Shown here: piece by piece, positions 29,757 to 40,375 of the stretch
Position numbering within the stretch: the first letter of the stretch is position 1
Layout of the letters: each line of letters starts with the position of its first letter
Assembly: GCF_038502225.1 (NCBI RefSeq)
Contig: NC_091391.1
Span: forward strand, 6,604,393 to 6,668,392
Direction: 5' to 3'
Source of the DNA: Cherax quadricarinatus
Lineage: Eukaryota > Arthropoda > Malacostraca > Decapoda > Parastacidae
Length of the DNA: 64,000 nucleotides
Notes under the pieces: model-generated
Told to the model about the DNA's origin: nothing
Seen by the model: only the letters and a program-made list of their open reading frames with translations
Databases searched by the model: none
Translations under genes and position numbers: made by a program

Positions 29757-31450
29757 AGTAGTCCAGAACCTAATGTATAAGAGGGGCCCTACAGTAGTCC
29801 AGAACCTAATGTATAAGAGGAGCCCTACAGTAGTCCAGAACCTAATGTATAAGAGGGGCCCTACAGTAGTCCAGAACCTAATGTATAAGAGGAGCCCTAC
29901 AGTAGTCCAGAACCTAATGTATAAGAGGGGCCCTACAGTAACCCAGAACCTAATGTATAAGAGGAGCCCTACAGTAGTCCAGAACCTAATGTATAAGAGG
30001 AGCCCTACAGTAGCCCAGAACCTAATGTATAAGAGGAGCCCTACAGTAACCCAGAACCTAATGTATAAGAGGAGCCCTACAGTAGTCCAGAACCTAATGT
30101 ATAAGAGGAGCCCTACAGTAGCCCAGAACCTAATGTATAAGAGGAGCCCTACAGTAGCCCAGAACCTAATGTATAAGAGGAGCCCTACAGTAGCCTAGAA
30201 CCTAATGTATAAGAGGAGCCCTACAGTAGCCCAGAACCTAATGTATAAGAGGAGCCCTACAGTAGCCCAGAACCTAATGTATAAGAGGAGCCCTACAGTA
30301 GCCCAGAACCTAATGTATAAGAGGAGCCCTACAGTAGCCCAGAACCTAATGTATAAGAGGAGCCCTACAGTAGTCCAGAACCTAATGTATAAGAGGAGCC
30401 CTACAGTAGCCCAGAACCTAATGTATAAGAGGAGCCCTACAGTAGCCCAGAACCTAATGTATAAGAGGAGCCCTACAGTAGCCCAGAACCTAATGTATAA
30501 GAGGAGCCCTACAGTAGCCCAGAACCTAATGTATAAGAGGAGCCCTACAGTAGTCCAGAACCTAATGTATAAGAGGAGCCCTACAGTAGTCCAGAACCTA
30601 ATGTATAAGAGGAGCCCTACAGTAGCCCAGAACCTAATGTATAAGAGGAGCCCTACAGTAGCCCAGAACCTAATGTATAAGAGGAGCCCTACAGTAGTCC
30701 AGAACCTAATGTATAAGAGGAGCCCTACAGTAGTCCAGAACCTAATGTATAAGAGGAGCCCTACAGTAGTCCAGAACCTAATGTATAAGAGGAGCCCTAC
30801 AGTAGCCCAGAACCTAACCTGCAGTATAAGCAGAGCCCTACAGTAGCCCAGAACCTAACCTGCAGTATAAGCAGAGCCCTACAGTAGCCCAGAACCTAAC
30901 CTGCTGTATAAGCAGAGCCCTTCAGTAGCCCAGAACCTAACCTGCAGTATAAGCAGAGCCCTACAGTAGCCCAGAACATAACCTGCAGTATAAGCAGAGC
31001 CCTACAGTAGCCCAGAACCTAACCTGCAGTATAAGCAGAGCCCTACAGTAGCCCAGAACCTAACCTGCTGTATAAGCATTGACCTACAGTAGCCCGGAAC
31101 CTAATCTGCTGTATAAGCAGAGCCCTACAGTAGCCCAGAACCTAACCTGCTGTACAAGCAGTGCCCTTCAGTAGCCCAGAACCTAACCTGCAGTATAAGC
31201 AGGGCCCTACAGTAGCCCAGAACCTAGCCTGCTGTATAAGCAGTGCCCTTCAGTAGCCCAGAACCTAACCTGCAGTATAAGCAGGGCCCTACAGTAGCCC
31301 AGAACCTAACCTGCAGTATAAGCAGGGCCCTACAGTAGCCCAGAACCTAACCTGCTGTATAAGCATTGACCTACAGTAGCCCAGAATCTAACCTGCTGTA
31401 TACGCATTGACCTACAGTAGCCCAGAACCTAATCTGCTGTATAAGCAGGG
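29757..31450 (+). repeat. Two-block minisatellite: 36-bp units, then 41-bp units
   Basis: About 29 units of 36 bp (core CCAGAACCTAATGTATAAGA, GGAGCCCTACAGTAG) to about 30818, then about 15 units of 41 bp (core CCAGAACCTAACCTGCAGTA, TAAGCAGAGCCC) to 31450. The 36-bp unit is the 41-bp unit minus five bases. The 36-bp block is far more uniform. Multiples of three make a long false frame (NLMYKRSPTVAQ). Confidence 0.95.
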
Positions 31451-31632
31451 CCCTCCTATATACCAGTTGTATCTACCAGCAGTCCTAATCAGGACTAAAC
31501 ATAATTATACCATAACTGAGCAAGAAGCATCAGCCATAGTTTCGTCTTTAAATCACTTTCGGAATATCATCTACCAGCATCCAAATATACATACAAATAC
31601 ATGTACAATATTTCTTTTCTGCAGTATACTGG

Positions 31633-31837
31633 TACAGGTTCACATCCCTTTATCCAAAATTCGAAAACGTTCCAAAAACCAAAGTTTTTTCACGGAGTGT
31701 AGAGCATCAGTCATCTCTGTGCTAGGTCACACCGTCATGTGGCGGCGTTGTGAATCATTCTGAGATTTGAAAAAGTCTGAAATTTGAAACAATACATGCC
31801 CCAAGGGTTTTGGATAAAGGGATGTAGTACACCTGTA
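31633..31837. mobile_element. MITE, 205 bp
   Basis: TACAGGTTCACATCCCTTTA, TCCAAAAT at the left; TTTTGGATAAAGGGATGTAG and TACACCTGTA at the right. Imperfect inverted repeat with TA ends. Confidence 0.75.
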
Positions 31838-31959
31838 ATTAGTTATGTGTATACAGTAACGTTAAGTACGAAGAAAGCCAGTAACATGCAGAGAATTTCA
31901 GGCAGATTAATACCAGTGCTTAAAAGACTATTTAAGAACCAGACATGTTAGTGTGACTT

Positions 31960-32075
31960 TGTAAATGGTCCAAGTCGGACTGAAACATCATTGTAAGCTG
32001 CTCTCTCCTGTGTGGGGGTTATTTGTGTCTTGTTCCAGTCATAGTATTGTGCCCTTTTGTTTTATACAGTAGGAA
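31960..32075 (+). repeat. Hairpin repeat, half copy
   Basis: GGTCCAAGTCGGACTGAAAC, GGGTTATTTGTGTCTTGTTC, CAGTCATAGTATTGTGCCCT: right arm and downstream part of the 23310 element. Confidence 0.75.
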
Positions 32076-32130
32076 TTTTTAAACGTACAAAAAAGAGAGG
32101 TAGTTAAGTGAATAATGGTTTACTTTTAAG

Positions 32131-32313
32131 TACAGTAAGTCCTCGGACCTATAAACACACTGGGGACCTCTTGAATTATGTATAATATTCAACTTATGAA
32201 CATGTTGGGGACCTTCTGTAATGTGTATCATAATACTGTTATTATACACAATATGTAATGACATACAACAGAGATGATTCGCAGTGTGTTTGTAAGTCAA
32301 GGACTTTACTGTA
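32131..32313. mobile_element. MITE, 183 bp
   Basis: TACAGTAAGTCCTCGGACCT ... TTGTAAGTCAAGGACTTTACTGTA (last 24 bases; arms pair imperfectly). The interior has GGGGACCTTCTGTAATG. Confidence 0.72.
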
Positions 32314-32973
32314 TCAGTCAAACATCAAACTGATGCACTGACTGTCATTTAAGTGGATTTCTTGTGCAGTTTCAAACTGACTAAATGTCTTCAGTTTGTG
32401 GAATGACTGAAAGATCATGTTTCAAAATCACCAATGAGCCTGGTAGACCAGGCAAGCACCAGACGAGCCTGGCCCATGGCCAGGCTCCAGGAGTAGCTAA
32501 ACTCTCAAAACTCTTCAATGATATATCAAAGGTAGTGTAATACATTAACCATAGTCATTATCTTTTCAGACTTTCAAATTTTGTCAGCCACATTAACAAA
32601 TTTAAATTTAGATTAACAATACAGCACTAATTAGAGTTATTTTTTATTCCGATGAAGCAACATGCATTATAGAGGCAGTACAATACACAACATACAAGTA
32701 TATAATATATTAAAAAAAATGCACATTAAAAACTGGGTCGGAAGAAAAAATACTCCAATGCATGGTTATTACTGATATACAAAAGCTACATATTTATGAT
32801 GACTTAACCTAGGATATTTCAACAATTCGTGTATAATTTGACATTTCTAACACTGTAAATCACGAGGTGGGGAACCTGCAGCCTTGTAGGGCATTAAGTG
32901 CCACCTTCTGAATGAGTTATTTCTCTTGAAGTTATTATGCAATTAATTTTTTACAAAAAAACTGACACTGCAG
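32314..32973. other. Intronic stretch, no gene seen
   Basis: AT-rich. A short inverted pair CCTGGTAGACCAGG near 32440 is the only structure noticed. Confidence 0.4.
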
Positions 32974-33420
32974 TACAGCAAGTTTTGACTTACACATTAG
33001 GGGGGACTTCCTGAATTGTATGTAATACAGTGGACCCCCGGTTTACGATCAGCTCCCAATGCGATCAATTATGTAAGTGTATTTATGTAAGTGCGTTTGT
33101 ATGTGTATGTTTGGGGGTCTGAAATGGACTAATCTAATTCACAATATTCCTTATGGGAACAAATTCGGTCGGAAATGGCACCTGAATGTGCTTCTGAAAT
33201 GAAATAATATCGTAAACCGGGGGTCCACTGTATTCATAATACAGGAAATACGTCTGTATATCTTGTACACGTACTTGTAGAATCAAAGGTATTATTGTTA
33301 TTACGTCAGAGACTTCCTGTATTTTGTATAATAATGATATATTAATTATACACAATAATAATAACGATATACACAGTACACAAGATTCTCAACGTGTTTA
33401 AGTCAAGGACTTACCGTATA
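32974..33420. mobile_element. MITE of the 32131 type carrying a nested 207-bp MITE
   Basis: Outer ends TACAGCAAGTTTTGACTTAC and AAGTCAAGGACTTACCGTA. At 33026-33232 it contains a complete 207-bp MITE, and at 33240-33300 a piece with CTTGTACACGTACTTGTAGA from the SINE tail. Confidence 0.65.
33026..33232. mobile_element. 207-bp MITE, copy 3, nested
   Basis: TACAGTGGACCCCCGGTTTA ... TAAACCGGGGGTCCACTGTA, arms nearly perfect. Inserted in another MITE. Confidence 0.92.
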
Positions 33421-33629
33421 CATACGTATAATCAAAATTTTTTGAATGCAGCCTTATTAGAAAACAGGTAATTTTAATGCAACCTTCCAACGTAAAGAAG
33501 GTCCCCATCCTAGGGCATTTCTGCCCGAAATGCCCAGGTATAATAGTGGCTTTCTTTGTATTTAGCAAACCAAAATTGTAATTACACATTGTAACCTTTA
33601 CGAAGAAATAAAATCTCTATCTTTTAATA

Positions 33630-33860
33630 CAATCTGTAAGGGAAGGTTGACAGCGCTCTCGCCTCATGCACCGAGTGTCTGGGGTTCGATCCCCAGCTGG
33701 CTGGAAACATTGGGAGTGTTTCCTTACACCTGCTGTCCCTATTCACCTAGCTGTAAGTAGGTACCTGGGCATTAGGTGACTGGTGTGGGTGGCATCCTGG
33801 GGGACAAGATTGAAGGATCACAATGGAAATAAGAGAGACAGTCCTCGATGACCCCTTGGG
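33630..33860 (+). repeat. tRNA-derived SINE, copy 4, parent of the 29-bp array
   Basis: Head CTCTCGCCTCATGCACCGAG with a canonical B-box GGTTCGATCCC, body GTAGGTACCTGGGCATTAGG, and a tail GGGTTATCCTGGGTGGCTAA that continues directly into the array. Confidence 0.85.
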
Positions 33861-36393
33861 TTATCCTGGGTGGCTAACCCTCCCCTGGGTTATCCTGGGT
33901 GGCTAACACTCCCCTGGGTTATCCTGGGTGGCTAACCCTCCCCTGGGTTATCCTGGGTGGCTAACACTCCCCTGGGTTATCCTGGGTGGCTAACCCTCCC
34001 CTGGGTTATCCTGGGTGGCTAACCCTCCCCTGGGTTATCCTGGGTGGCTAACACTCCCCTGGGTTATCCTGGGTGGCTAACCCTCCCCTGGGTTATCCTG
34101 GGTGGCTAACACTCCCCTGGGTTATCCTGGGTGGCTAACACTCCCCTGGGTTATCCTGGGTGGCTAACACTCCCCTGGGTTATCCTGGGTGGCTAACACT
34201 CCCCTGGGTTATCCTGGGTGGCTAACCCTCCCCTGGGTTATCCTGGGTGGCTAACCCTCCCCTGGGTTATCCTGGGTGGCTAACCCTCCCCTGGGTTATC
34301 CTGGGTGGCTAACCCTCCCCTGGGTTATCCTGGGTGGCTAACCCTCCCCTGGGTTATCCTGGGTGGCTAACACTCCCCTGGGTTATCCTGGGTGGCTAAC
34401 ACTCCCCTGGGTTATCCTGGGTGGCTAACCCTCCCCTGGGTTATCCTGGGTGGCTAACCCTCCCCTGGGTTATCCTGGGTGGCTAACCCTCCCCTGGGTT
34501 ATCCTGGGTGGCTAACCCTCCCCTGGGTTATCCTGGGTGGCTAACCCTCCTCTGGGTTATCCTGGGTGGCTAACCCTCCCCTGGGTTATCCTGGGTGGCT
34601 AACCCTCCCCTGGGTTATCCTGGGTGGCTAACCCTCCCCTGGGTTATCCTGGGTGGCTAACCCTCCCCTGGGTTATCCTGGGTGGCTAACCCTCCCCTGG
34701 GTTATCCTGGGTGGCTAACCCTCCCCTGGGTTATCCTGGGTGGCTAACCCTCCCCTGGGTTATCCTGGGTGGCTAACCCTCCCCTGGGTTATCCTGGGTG
34801 GCTAACCCTCCCCTTGGTTATCCTGGGTGGCTAACCCTCCCCTGGGTTATCCTGGGTGGCTAACCCTCCCCTGGGTTATCCTGGGTGGCTAACACTCCCC
34901 TGGGTTATCCTGGGTGGCTAACACTCCCCTGGGTTATCCTGGGTGGCTAACACTCCCCTGGGTTATCCTGGGTGGCTAACACTCCCCTGGGTTATCCTGG
35001 GTGGCTAACACTCCCCTGGGTTATCCTGGGTGGCTAACACTCCCCTGGGTTATCCTGGGTGGCTAACACTCCCCTGGGTTATCCTGGGTGGCTAACACTC
35101 CCCTGGGTTATCCTGGGTGGCTAACACTCCCCTGGGTTATCCTGGGTGGCTAACACTCCCCTGGGTTATCCTGGGTGGCTAACACTCCCCTGGGTTATCC
35201 TGGGTGGCTAACACTCCCCTGGGTTATCCTGGGTGGCTAACCCTCCCCTGGGTTATCCTGGGTGGCTAACACTCCCCTGGGTTATCCTGGGTGGCTAACA
35301 CTCCCCTGGGTTATCCTGGGTGGCTAACCCTCCCCTGGGTTATCCTGGGTGACTAACACTCCCCTGGGTTATCCTGGGTGGCTAACACTCCCCTGGGTTA
35401 TCCTGGGTGGCTAACACTCCCCTGGGTTATCCTGGGTGGCTAACCCTCCCCTGGGTTATCCTGGGTGGCTAACACTCCCCTGGGTTATCCTGGGTGGCTA
35501 ACCCTCCCCTGGGTTATCCTGGGTGGCTAACCCTCCCCTGGGTTATCCTGGGTGGCTAACCCTCCCCTGGGTTATCCTGGGTGGCTAACCCTCCCCTGGG
35601 TTATCCTGGGTGGCTAACACTCCCCTGGGTTATCCTGGGTGGCTAACACTCCCCTGGGTTATCCTGGGTGGCTAACACTCCCCTGGGTTATCCTGGGTGG
35701 CTAACACTCCCCTGGGTTATCCTGGGTGGCTAACACTCCCCTGGGTTATCCTGGGTGGCTAACCCTCCCCTGGGTTATCCTGGGTGGCTAACACTCCCCT
35801 GGGTTATCCTGGGTGGCTAACCCTCCCCTGGGTTATCCTGGGTGGCTAACACTCCCCTGGGTTATTCTGGGTGGCTAACCCTCCACTGGGTTATCCTGGG
35901 TGGCTAACACTCCCCTGGGTTATCCTGGGTGACTAACACTCCCCTGGGTTATCCTGGGTGGCTAACACTCCCCTGGGTTATCCTGGGTGGCTAACACTCC
36001 CCTGGGTTATCCTGGGTGGCTAACCCTCCCCTGGGTTATCCTGGGTGGCTAACCCTCCCCTGGGTTATCCTGGGTGGCTAACCCTCCACTGGGTTATCCT
36101 GGGTGGCTAACACTCCCCTGGGTTATCCTGGGTGACTAACACTCCCCTGGGTTATCCTGGGTGACTAACACTCCCCTGGGTTATCCTGGGTGGCTAACCC
36201 TCCCCTGGGTTATCCTGGGTGGCTAACCCTCCCCTGGGTTATCCTGGGTGGCTAACCCTCCCCTGGGTTATCCTGGGTGGCTAACACTCCCCTGGGTTAT
36301 CCTGGGTGGCTAACCCTCCCCTGGGTTATCCTGGGTGACTAACACTCCCCTGGGTTATCCTGGGTGGCTAACCCTCCCCTGGGTTATCCTGGG
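33853..36393 (+). repeat. 29-bp minisatellite, about 87 units
   Basis: Unit is GGGTTATCCTGGGTGGCTAA plus C[C/A]CTCCCCT. The main variation is AACCC versus AACAC, in runs; rarer variants are GTGACTAAC and TCCACTGGG. The unit equals the last segment of the neighbouring tRNA-derived SINE and fills most of the start of fray intron 1, ending 510 bp before exon 1. Confidence 0.97.
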
Positions 36394-36902
36394 GTGAATT
36401 ATCATAATCAACAGGAAGCGCTAAACCCGAAGGATTATACAACACCCTGGGGGGGGGAGTGGAAGGTACTCAGGACTTAATTCAGGTTACCAGAGCATAG
36501 ATCCAGTTCCCCAGATCAAGATCCCCTGCCCAGCGTCAAGGAACCTCCCCTGGGGGAGGGGAAATAAGACATTTAAAAACGCGATAGATAAATAGATATA
36601 TGGAGCAGACGACGCGAGAGACGAGAGAGAACGGGACCTTAACACACCAATTTAACCCTTATGTACCACTCATACATAGCTCTATCATGCCCCTACAACC
36701 CTCCACACACTCGCTGACACTGCATACACCCCCTGGGGCTGACAACACAGCTGACAGCAGCATCTTCACCCCGGGAGTGGCAGCGCCACCCACACCACAA
36801 AACCCCTTATTTCCCCCCTTATATAACCCCCCAGGGGGCCACCCACACCCCCACACCAAACCCCAAGGGTTCATAAACACCCACAAGATACTCTAACCTC
36901 AC

Positions 36903-37096
36903 CTATGACTTCCCTCAGGTCGTAATCCTCCTTTGTATTGGGCCAAGGCTTCTCTTCGGCCATTTTGGACTCACTAGAAATGCTGCCTCGGTGTGGACGA
37001 GGCAGCTGCTGCAGCGCCGCCGGCAGCTCCATTGATGCCGATTTTTTACGGTATGTTCCTGGCGACCCCGGGGGCATTAGGCCTGGGGTTATTTTC
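36903..37096 (-). CDS. fray: fray exon 1: N-terminus and start of the kinase domain
   Basis: The first in-frame ATG is at 37077 and the exon ends at a GTGAGG donor (GT at 36902-36901). From that ATG it encodes 58 residues plus one base: a proline- and serine-containing leader, then MAEEKPWPNTKEDYDLREVIG, which matches the start of the Frayed kinase domain. The second methionine of that string could also be the start. Just upstream, at 37097-37098, lies a good acceptor (pyrimidine tract then CAG), and the frame is open across it. This may therefore be the second exon of the transcript, with a non-coding or short coding exon further right that I could not identify. Confidence 0.85.
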
Positions 37097-37107
37097 CTGA
37101 AAGGCAA

Positions 37108-38340
37108 AAGAATATTGTGTAATTTTTCCCTTTTGGAATGCGTGGCTGGGGAGGGTGGGTTGAGGGGGTGTTCGTTTTAGCGGGGTTTATTTAATATCTC
37201 ACTCCCCGGTATAATGGTTTTGTTATATATCACTGGTATATAGAGTTTATAAGGTATATATACTATAAATTAAGTTTACCATATATATGCTGTAAGATGT
37301 AAGATGAGAGAGACGTAGTAACCTTCAGACTGGTGAGTCAGGGTGCGTCTTAATAACGGGACACTAATGTCTAGTTTCTTGCTTTTTTAACGAAGTTTAC
37401 ACTTATTTAGGTTAGTGGGGAGCGAGGTGGACCAGGAACACACTACCACAGGTTACAAACACACTCAGTAGGCTGAGTAAAGTGCACTTTGTTGGGTTAC
37501 AAGGTCTTGAGTGAGACCAGCGAGGGGGACCTGGACGGGGACATCCAGGTACCACTTCGCTATTTTTACGTACCACTCGCTCTGCCCTTTTGTAACTTAC
37601 AAAAAGTTGTTTACTTGCTGTGTTGTATTTGTATATCTTAACCAGCGAGTACAATAAGTGATGAGGTGCAAAGAGAGATAAATAAGGCAGCTGGGTAGTA
37701 TACCTTGGCACTTCACCCCGACATATACCCGACACCAATTTCACAATTTCGTCACCAGGAGAGAGAAAAATATTTGAAAACGACGCTCTCACCACTTCCC
37801 GAATTTGCTAATGAGCAAATATGACGCACTAAACGAAAGTGTTAATGAACGTAATCCTGTATTGACAAGAAACCTTGGCTGGCGAAACGCAAATCTCGAC
37901 ATTAGACCTGTATAGAAGTTTAAAACTCACGAGACAGTCTGAAGATTACTGGAATATTTACAGTGGCTGTTGGTGCTGTTAAGAGCAGGGGGAGTAGATA
38001 ATGTTTGCGAAGTGTCAATGTTTTTGTAAGGTTGTACACACGTGCATCTCACGTAATCACTGCCCACTAAATCCTTTTACAAACCAGAATAAAGAAAGCA
38101 GCATTACATAAGCCCCTAACTACACAATAAACGTCATTTATTATGGATTGTTTGTGAGAGAAGGGGGTCTGGGAGCGGGAGCTAAGATGACGGTCCTCTT
38201 CCTCCCTCAATGACTATGTTGGCACTCGTGAACCACAGTCAGGACAATTAAGAAACAAGGATGCAGCTCTCAACCTCATTTCTGCCCCAACAACGGGTAC
38301 TTGTGACTGCCAGGGTGTTCGTTCTGGGAGAGAAGCTCAA
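37108..38340. other. Region upstream of the first identified fray exon
   Basis: No gene recognised. The lowest repeat content in the window, with moderate GC. It could hold the fray promoter and a 5' exon, given the acceptor at 37097-37098, but I could not place a donor or TATA element with confidence. A minus-strand frame at 37412-37795 (127 aa) shows no recognisable domain. Confidence 0.4.
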
Positions 38341-38400
38341 GGATAATGTTATGTGGCAACCTGAGGGAGTTATCAGCGCTGGCTGAGGTAAACTGGGAAT

Positions 38401-38409
38401 ATACACACA

Positions 38410-38500
<91 letters not shown>

Positions 38501-38501
38501 C
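38401..38501 (+). repeat. (AC)n microsatellite
   Basis: About 50 AC units. It precedes the sequence GAGGCGGGGCCAGGAGCTGT, part of a repeat whose copies elsewhere also abut AC/GT runs. Confidence 0.95.
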
Positions 38502-38975
38502 GAAGAGGCGGGGCCAGGAGCTGTGAATCGACCCCTGCAACCACAAATAGGTGAGTACAAATAGGTGAGTACACACACACACTTGAACGACTAAGATAAA
38601 CACACACACACACACACTTGTCACACAGTTATCAGGAAGTAGAATAGTCTGGAGAGTGATGTAGTGGAGGCAGAATCCATACATAGCTTTAAGAAGAGGT
38701 ATGACAAAGCTCATGGAGCAGGGGGAGAGACTGGACCTAGTAGCGACCAGTGAAGAGGCGGGACCGGGAGCTATGAATCGACACCTGCAACCACAATTAG
38801 GTAAGTACACACTGGAGAGTGATGTAGTGGAGGCAGAATCCATACACAGCTTTAAGAAGAGATACTGTAAAGCTCATGGAGCATGGAGTGGACCTAGTAG
38901 CGACTAGCTAAGGAGTGGGGCCTGCAGCTGTGAATCGACCCCCGCAACCACACATAGGTGAGTCCACACACACAC
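38501..38975 (+). repeat. Interspersed repeat with AATCGACCCCTGCAACCACA core, three tandem partial copies
   Basis: The core occurs near 38525, 38775 and 38935, each followed by TAGGTGAGTAC-like ends. The two later copies begin with GGAGAGTGATGTAGTGGAGG. Further copies are at 40000-40115 (plus) and 42837-43010 (minus). Association with CR1/Jockey-like fragments next door suggests a LINE 3' end; that is inferred. Confidence 0.65.
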
Positions 38976-38982
38976 ACAGGCA

Positions 38983-39135
38983 CGGATAATAGGAAAGGTG
39001 TTACAATGTATCAGAGAATACTTGACAGGAAGGAAACAGTGGGTGAAATTACGTGACGAGGTGTCAGAGTGGGCGCCTGTGACGAGCGGGGTTCCACAGG
39101 GGACAGTCCTAGGACCGGTGCTGTTTCAGAGGTAA
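38983..39135 (+). pseudogene. CR1/Jockey-like reverse transcriptase fragment A
   Basis: Translation gives REYLTGRKQWVKLRDEVSEW then APVTSGVPQGTVLGPVLF, the palm-domain SGVPQGSVLGP block of non-LTR reverse transcriptases of this group. A stop follows at once and unrelated repeat intervenes before fragment B. Distinct from the RTE-like family. Confidence 0.82.
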
Positions 39136-39148
39136 CCCTGTTTGCAGG

Positions 39149-39366
39149 AGTTCATTACCTTTGTAAATTGTGAGTTCATTACCTTTGTAAATTGTGAATT
39201 CATTACCTCTGTAACTTGCTCAGCTATCAAAACTTTGGAGTCCAGTCCCTGGACCAATTATGTACCTCTGTAACCTTTTGACTACCGCCCACAGGATGGG
39301 TATGGGGTGACTACCGCCCACAGGATGGGTATGGGGTGACTACCGCCCACAGGATGGGTATGGGGT
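39149..39366 (+). repeat. Two small tandem repeats
   Basis: Three 24-bp units (TTCATTACCTTTGTAAATTG) at 39149-39215 and three 29-bp units (GACTACCGCCCACAGGATGG, GTATGGGGT) at 39280-39366. They separate the two reverse transcriptase fragments. Confidence 0.9.
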
Positions 39367-39414
39367 GCATAATAAACATATTAAACTAAGACGACGTGAA
39401 GCTTATGAGGAGAA

Positions 39415-39552
39415 TACAGTTGAATGAGGATTTGGCAAGACTACAAAGGGATCCGGATAGGCTGCAAGCCTGGTTTAACATCTGGCTCCTGGAGTTTAAC
39501 CCCACCAGGTGCAAAATTATGAAGATTGGATATAGACAAAGAAGACCGTAGA
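39415..39552 (+). pseudogene. CR1/Jockey-like reverse transcriptase fragment B
   Basis: Reads QLNEDLARLQRDPDRLQAWF, NIWLLEFNPTRCKIMKIG, the segment after the FADD motif (W...FNP.KC..M..G). Same orientation as fragment A and plausibly the same dead element; the catalytic FADD block between them is gone. Confidence 0.78.
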
Positions 39553-39599
39553 CGAAGTACGGGCTCCGGGAGGGAAGGGGAGGGGATCAAAGACTGAAA

Positions 39600-39712
39600 A
39601 CCTCACTCAAGGATTATTCTGGGTTATCCTGGGTGGCTAATCCTCCACTGGGTTACCCTGGGTGGCTAACCATCCCCTGGGTTACCCTGGGTGGCTAACC
39701 CTCCAGAGCAAA
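39600..39712 (+). repeat. SINE tail fragment with three GGGTTA-type units
   Basis: GGGTTATCCTGGGTGGCTAA, then two diverged units with GGGTTACCCTGGGTGGCTAA: a small version of the 29-bp array. Confidence 0.8.
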
Positions 39713-39904
39713 ATCTTATCTGGCACTTTCCTGACAGTGCCCTAGAGGGGCACTGGCCAAGGGGACGAGGTGGGTGGCACTCTCACCCTAACAGGTACTT
39801 GACCAAACCACTAACAGATAACAGGATAACAGAGATAACAGGTATGTTGTAAGGTGTGAAACCAAGGTGAGAAATTAATGATTAATCAGTTTGTTAGCCA
39901 TGAA

Positions 39905-39990
39905 CTCTCTCTCTCTCTCTCTCTCTCACCCCCTCTCCCACACCCCCCTCTCTCTCACCCCCTCTCTCTCACCCCCTCTCTCTCACCCAG
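39905..39990 (+). repeat. (CT)n-rich run with CACCCC interruptions
   Basis: CTCTCTCTCTCTCTCTCTCA then repeated CCCCCTCTCTCTCACC words. Confidence 0.9.
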
Positions 39991-40198
39991 TTTTAAGAAC
40001 TGTAGCAGGATGAGGGGCTGGGCCCAGGAGCTAAGTGAGTGCATGCATACACATATATTAGCTGGGACCAGGAGGTGTGATTCGACCCCTGCAACCACAA
40101 ACACGTGAGTACACACACCAGTTGTAAATCCAGTATAAATGTTTCCGGGTATGTATCAGGGGTATCAAGAAGGTATCAGGTATCGGATATGCTCAAGA

Positions 40199-40345
40199 TT
40201 CAACCCACAACCCATTAACCCACGACCCATTAACCCACAACCCATTAACCCACAACCCATTAACCCACAACCCATTAACCTACGACGCACTAACTCACGG
40301 CCCATTAATCCACAACCCATTAACCCACGACCCATTCCACCTAGG
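40199..40345 (+). repeat. 15-bp tandem array, about 9-10 units
   Basis: Unit ACCCACAACCCATTA, with CACGACC and CGGCC variants. Confidence 0.92.
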
Positions 40346-40375
40346 GTTATTCCAGCCACTAGTCAATTATGTTTA

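Noticed and set aside
29659..30846. Repeat protein with NLMYKRSPTVAQ units
   Set aside because: 36 bp is a multiple of three, so one frame stays open; it ends as soon as the 41-bp units begin.
33640..33710. Functional tRNA gene
   Set aside because: A- and B-box-like sequences exist but no cloverleaf could be folded, and the same text recurs as a dispersed SINE.
29757..36393. CRISPR-like arrays (units of 29, 36 and 41 bp)
   Set aside because: The units are contiguous without spacers, no cas genes are present, and the genome is eukaryotic.
36600..36896. 98-residue plus-strand frame opposite the end of fray exon 1
   Set aside because: Low-complexity proline- and threonine-rich text next to the 29-bp array, in fray intron 1; nothing supports it as a gene.
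37412..37795. 127-residue minus-strand frame upstream of fray
   Set aside because: No recognisable domain and no splice or start evidence linking it to the kinase; listed only as unexplained.
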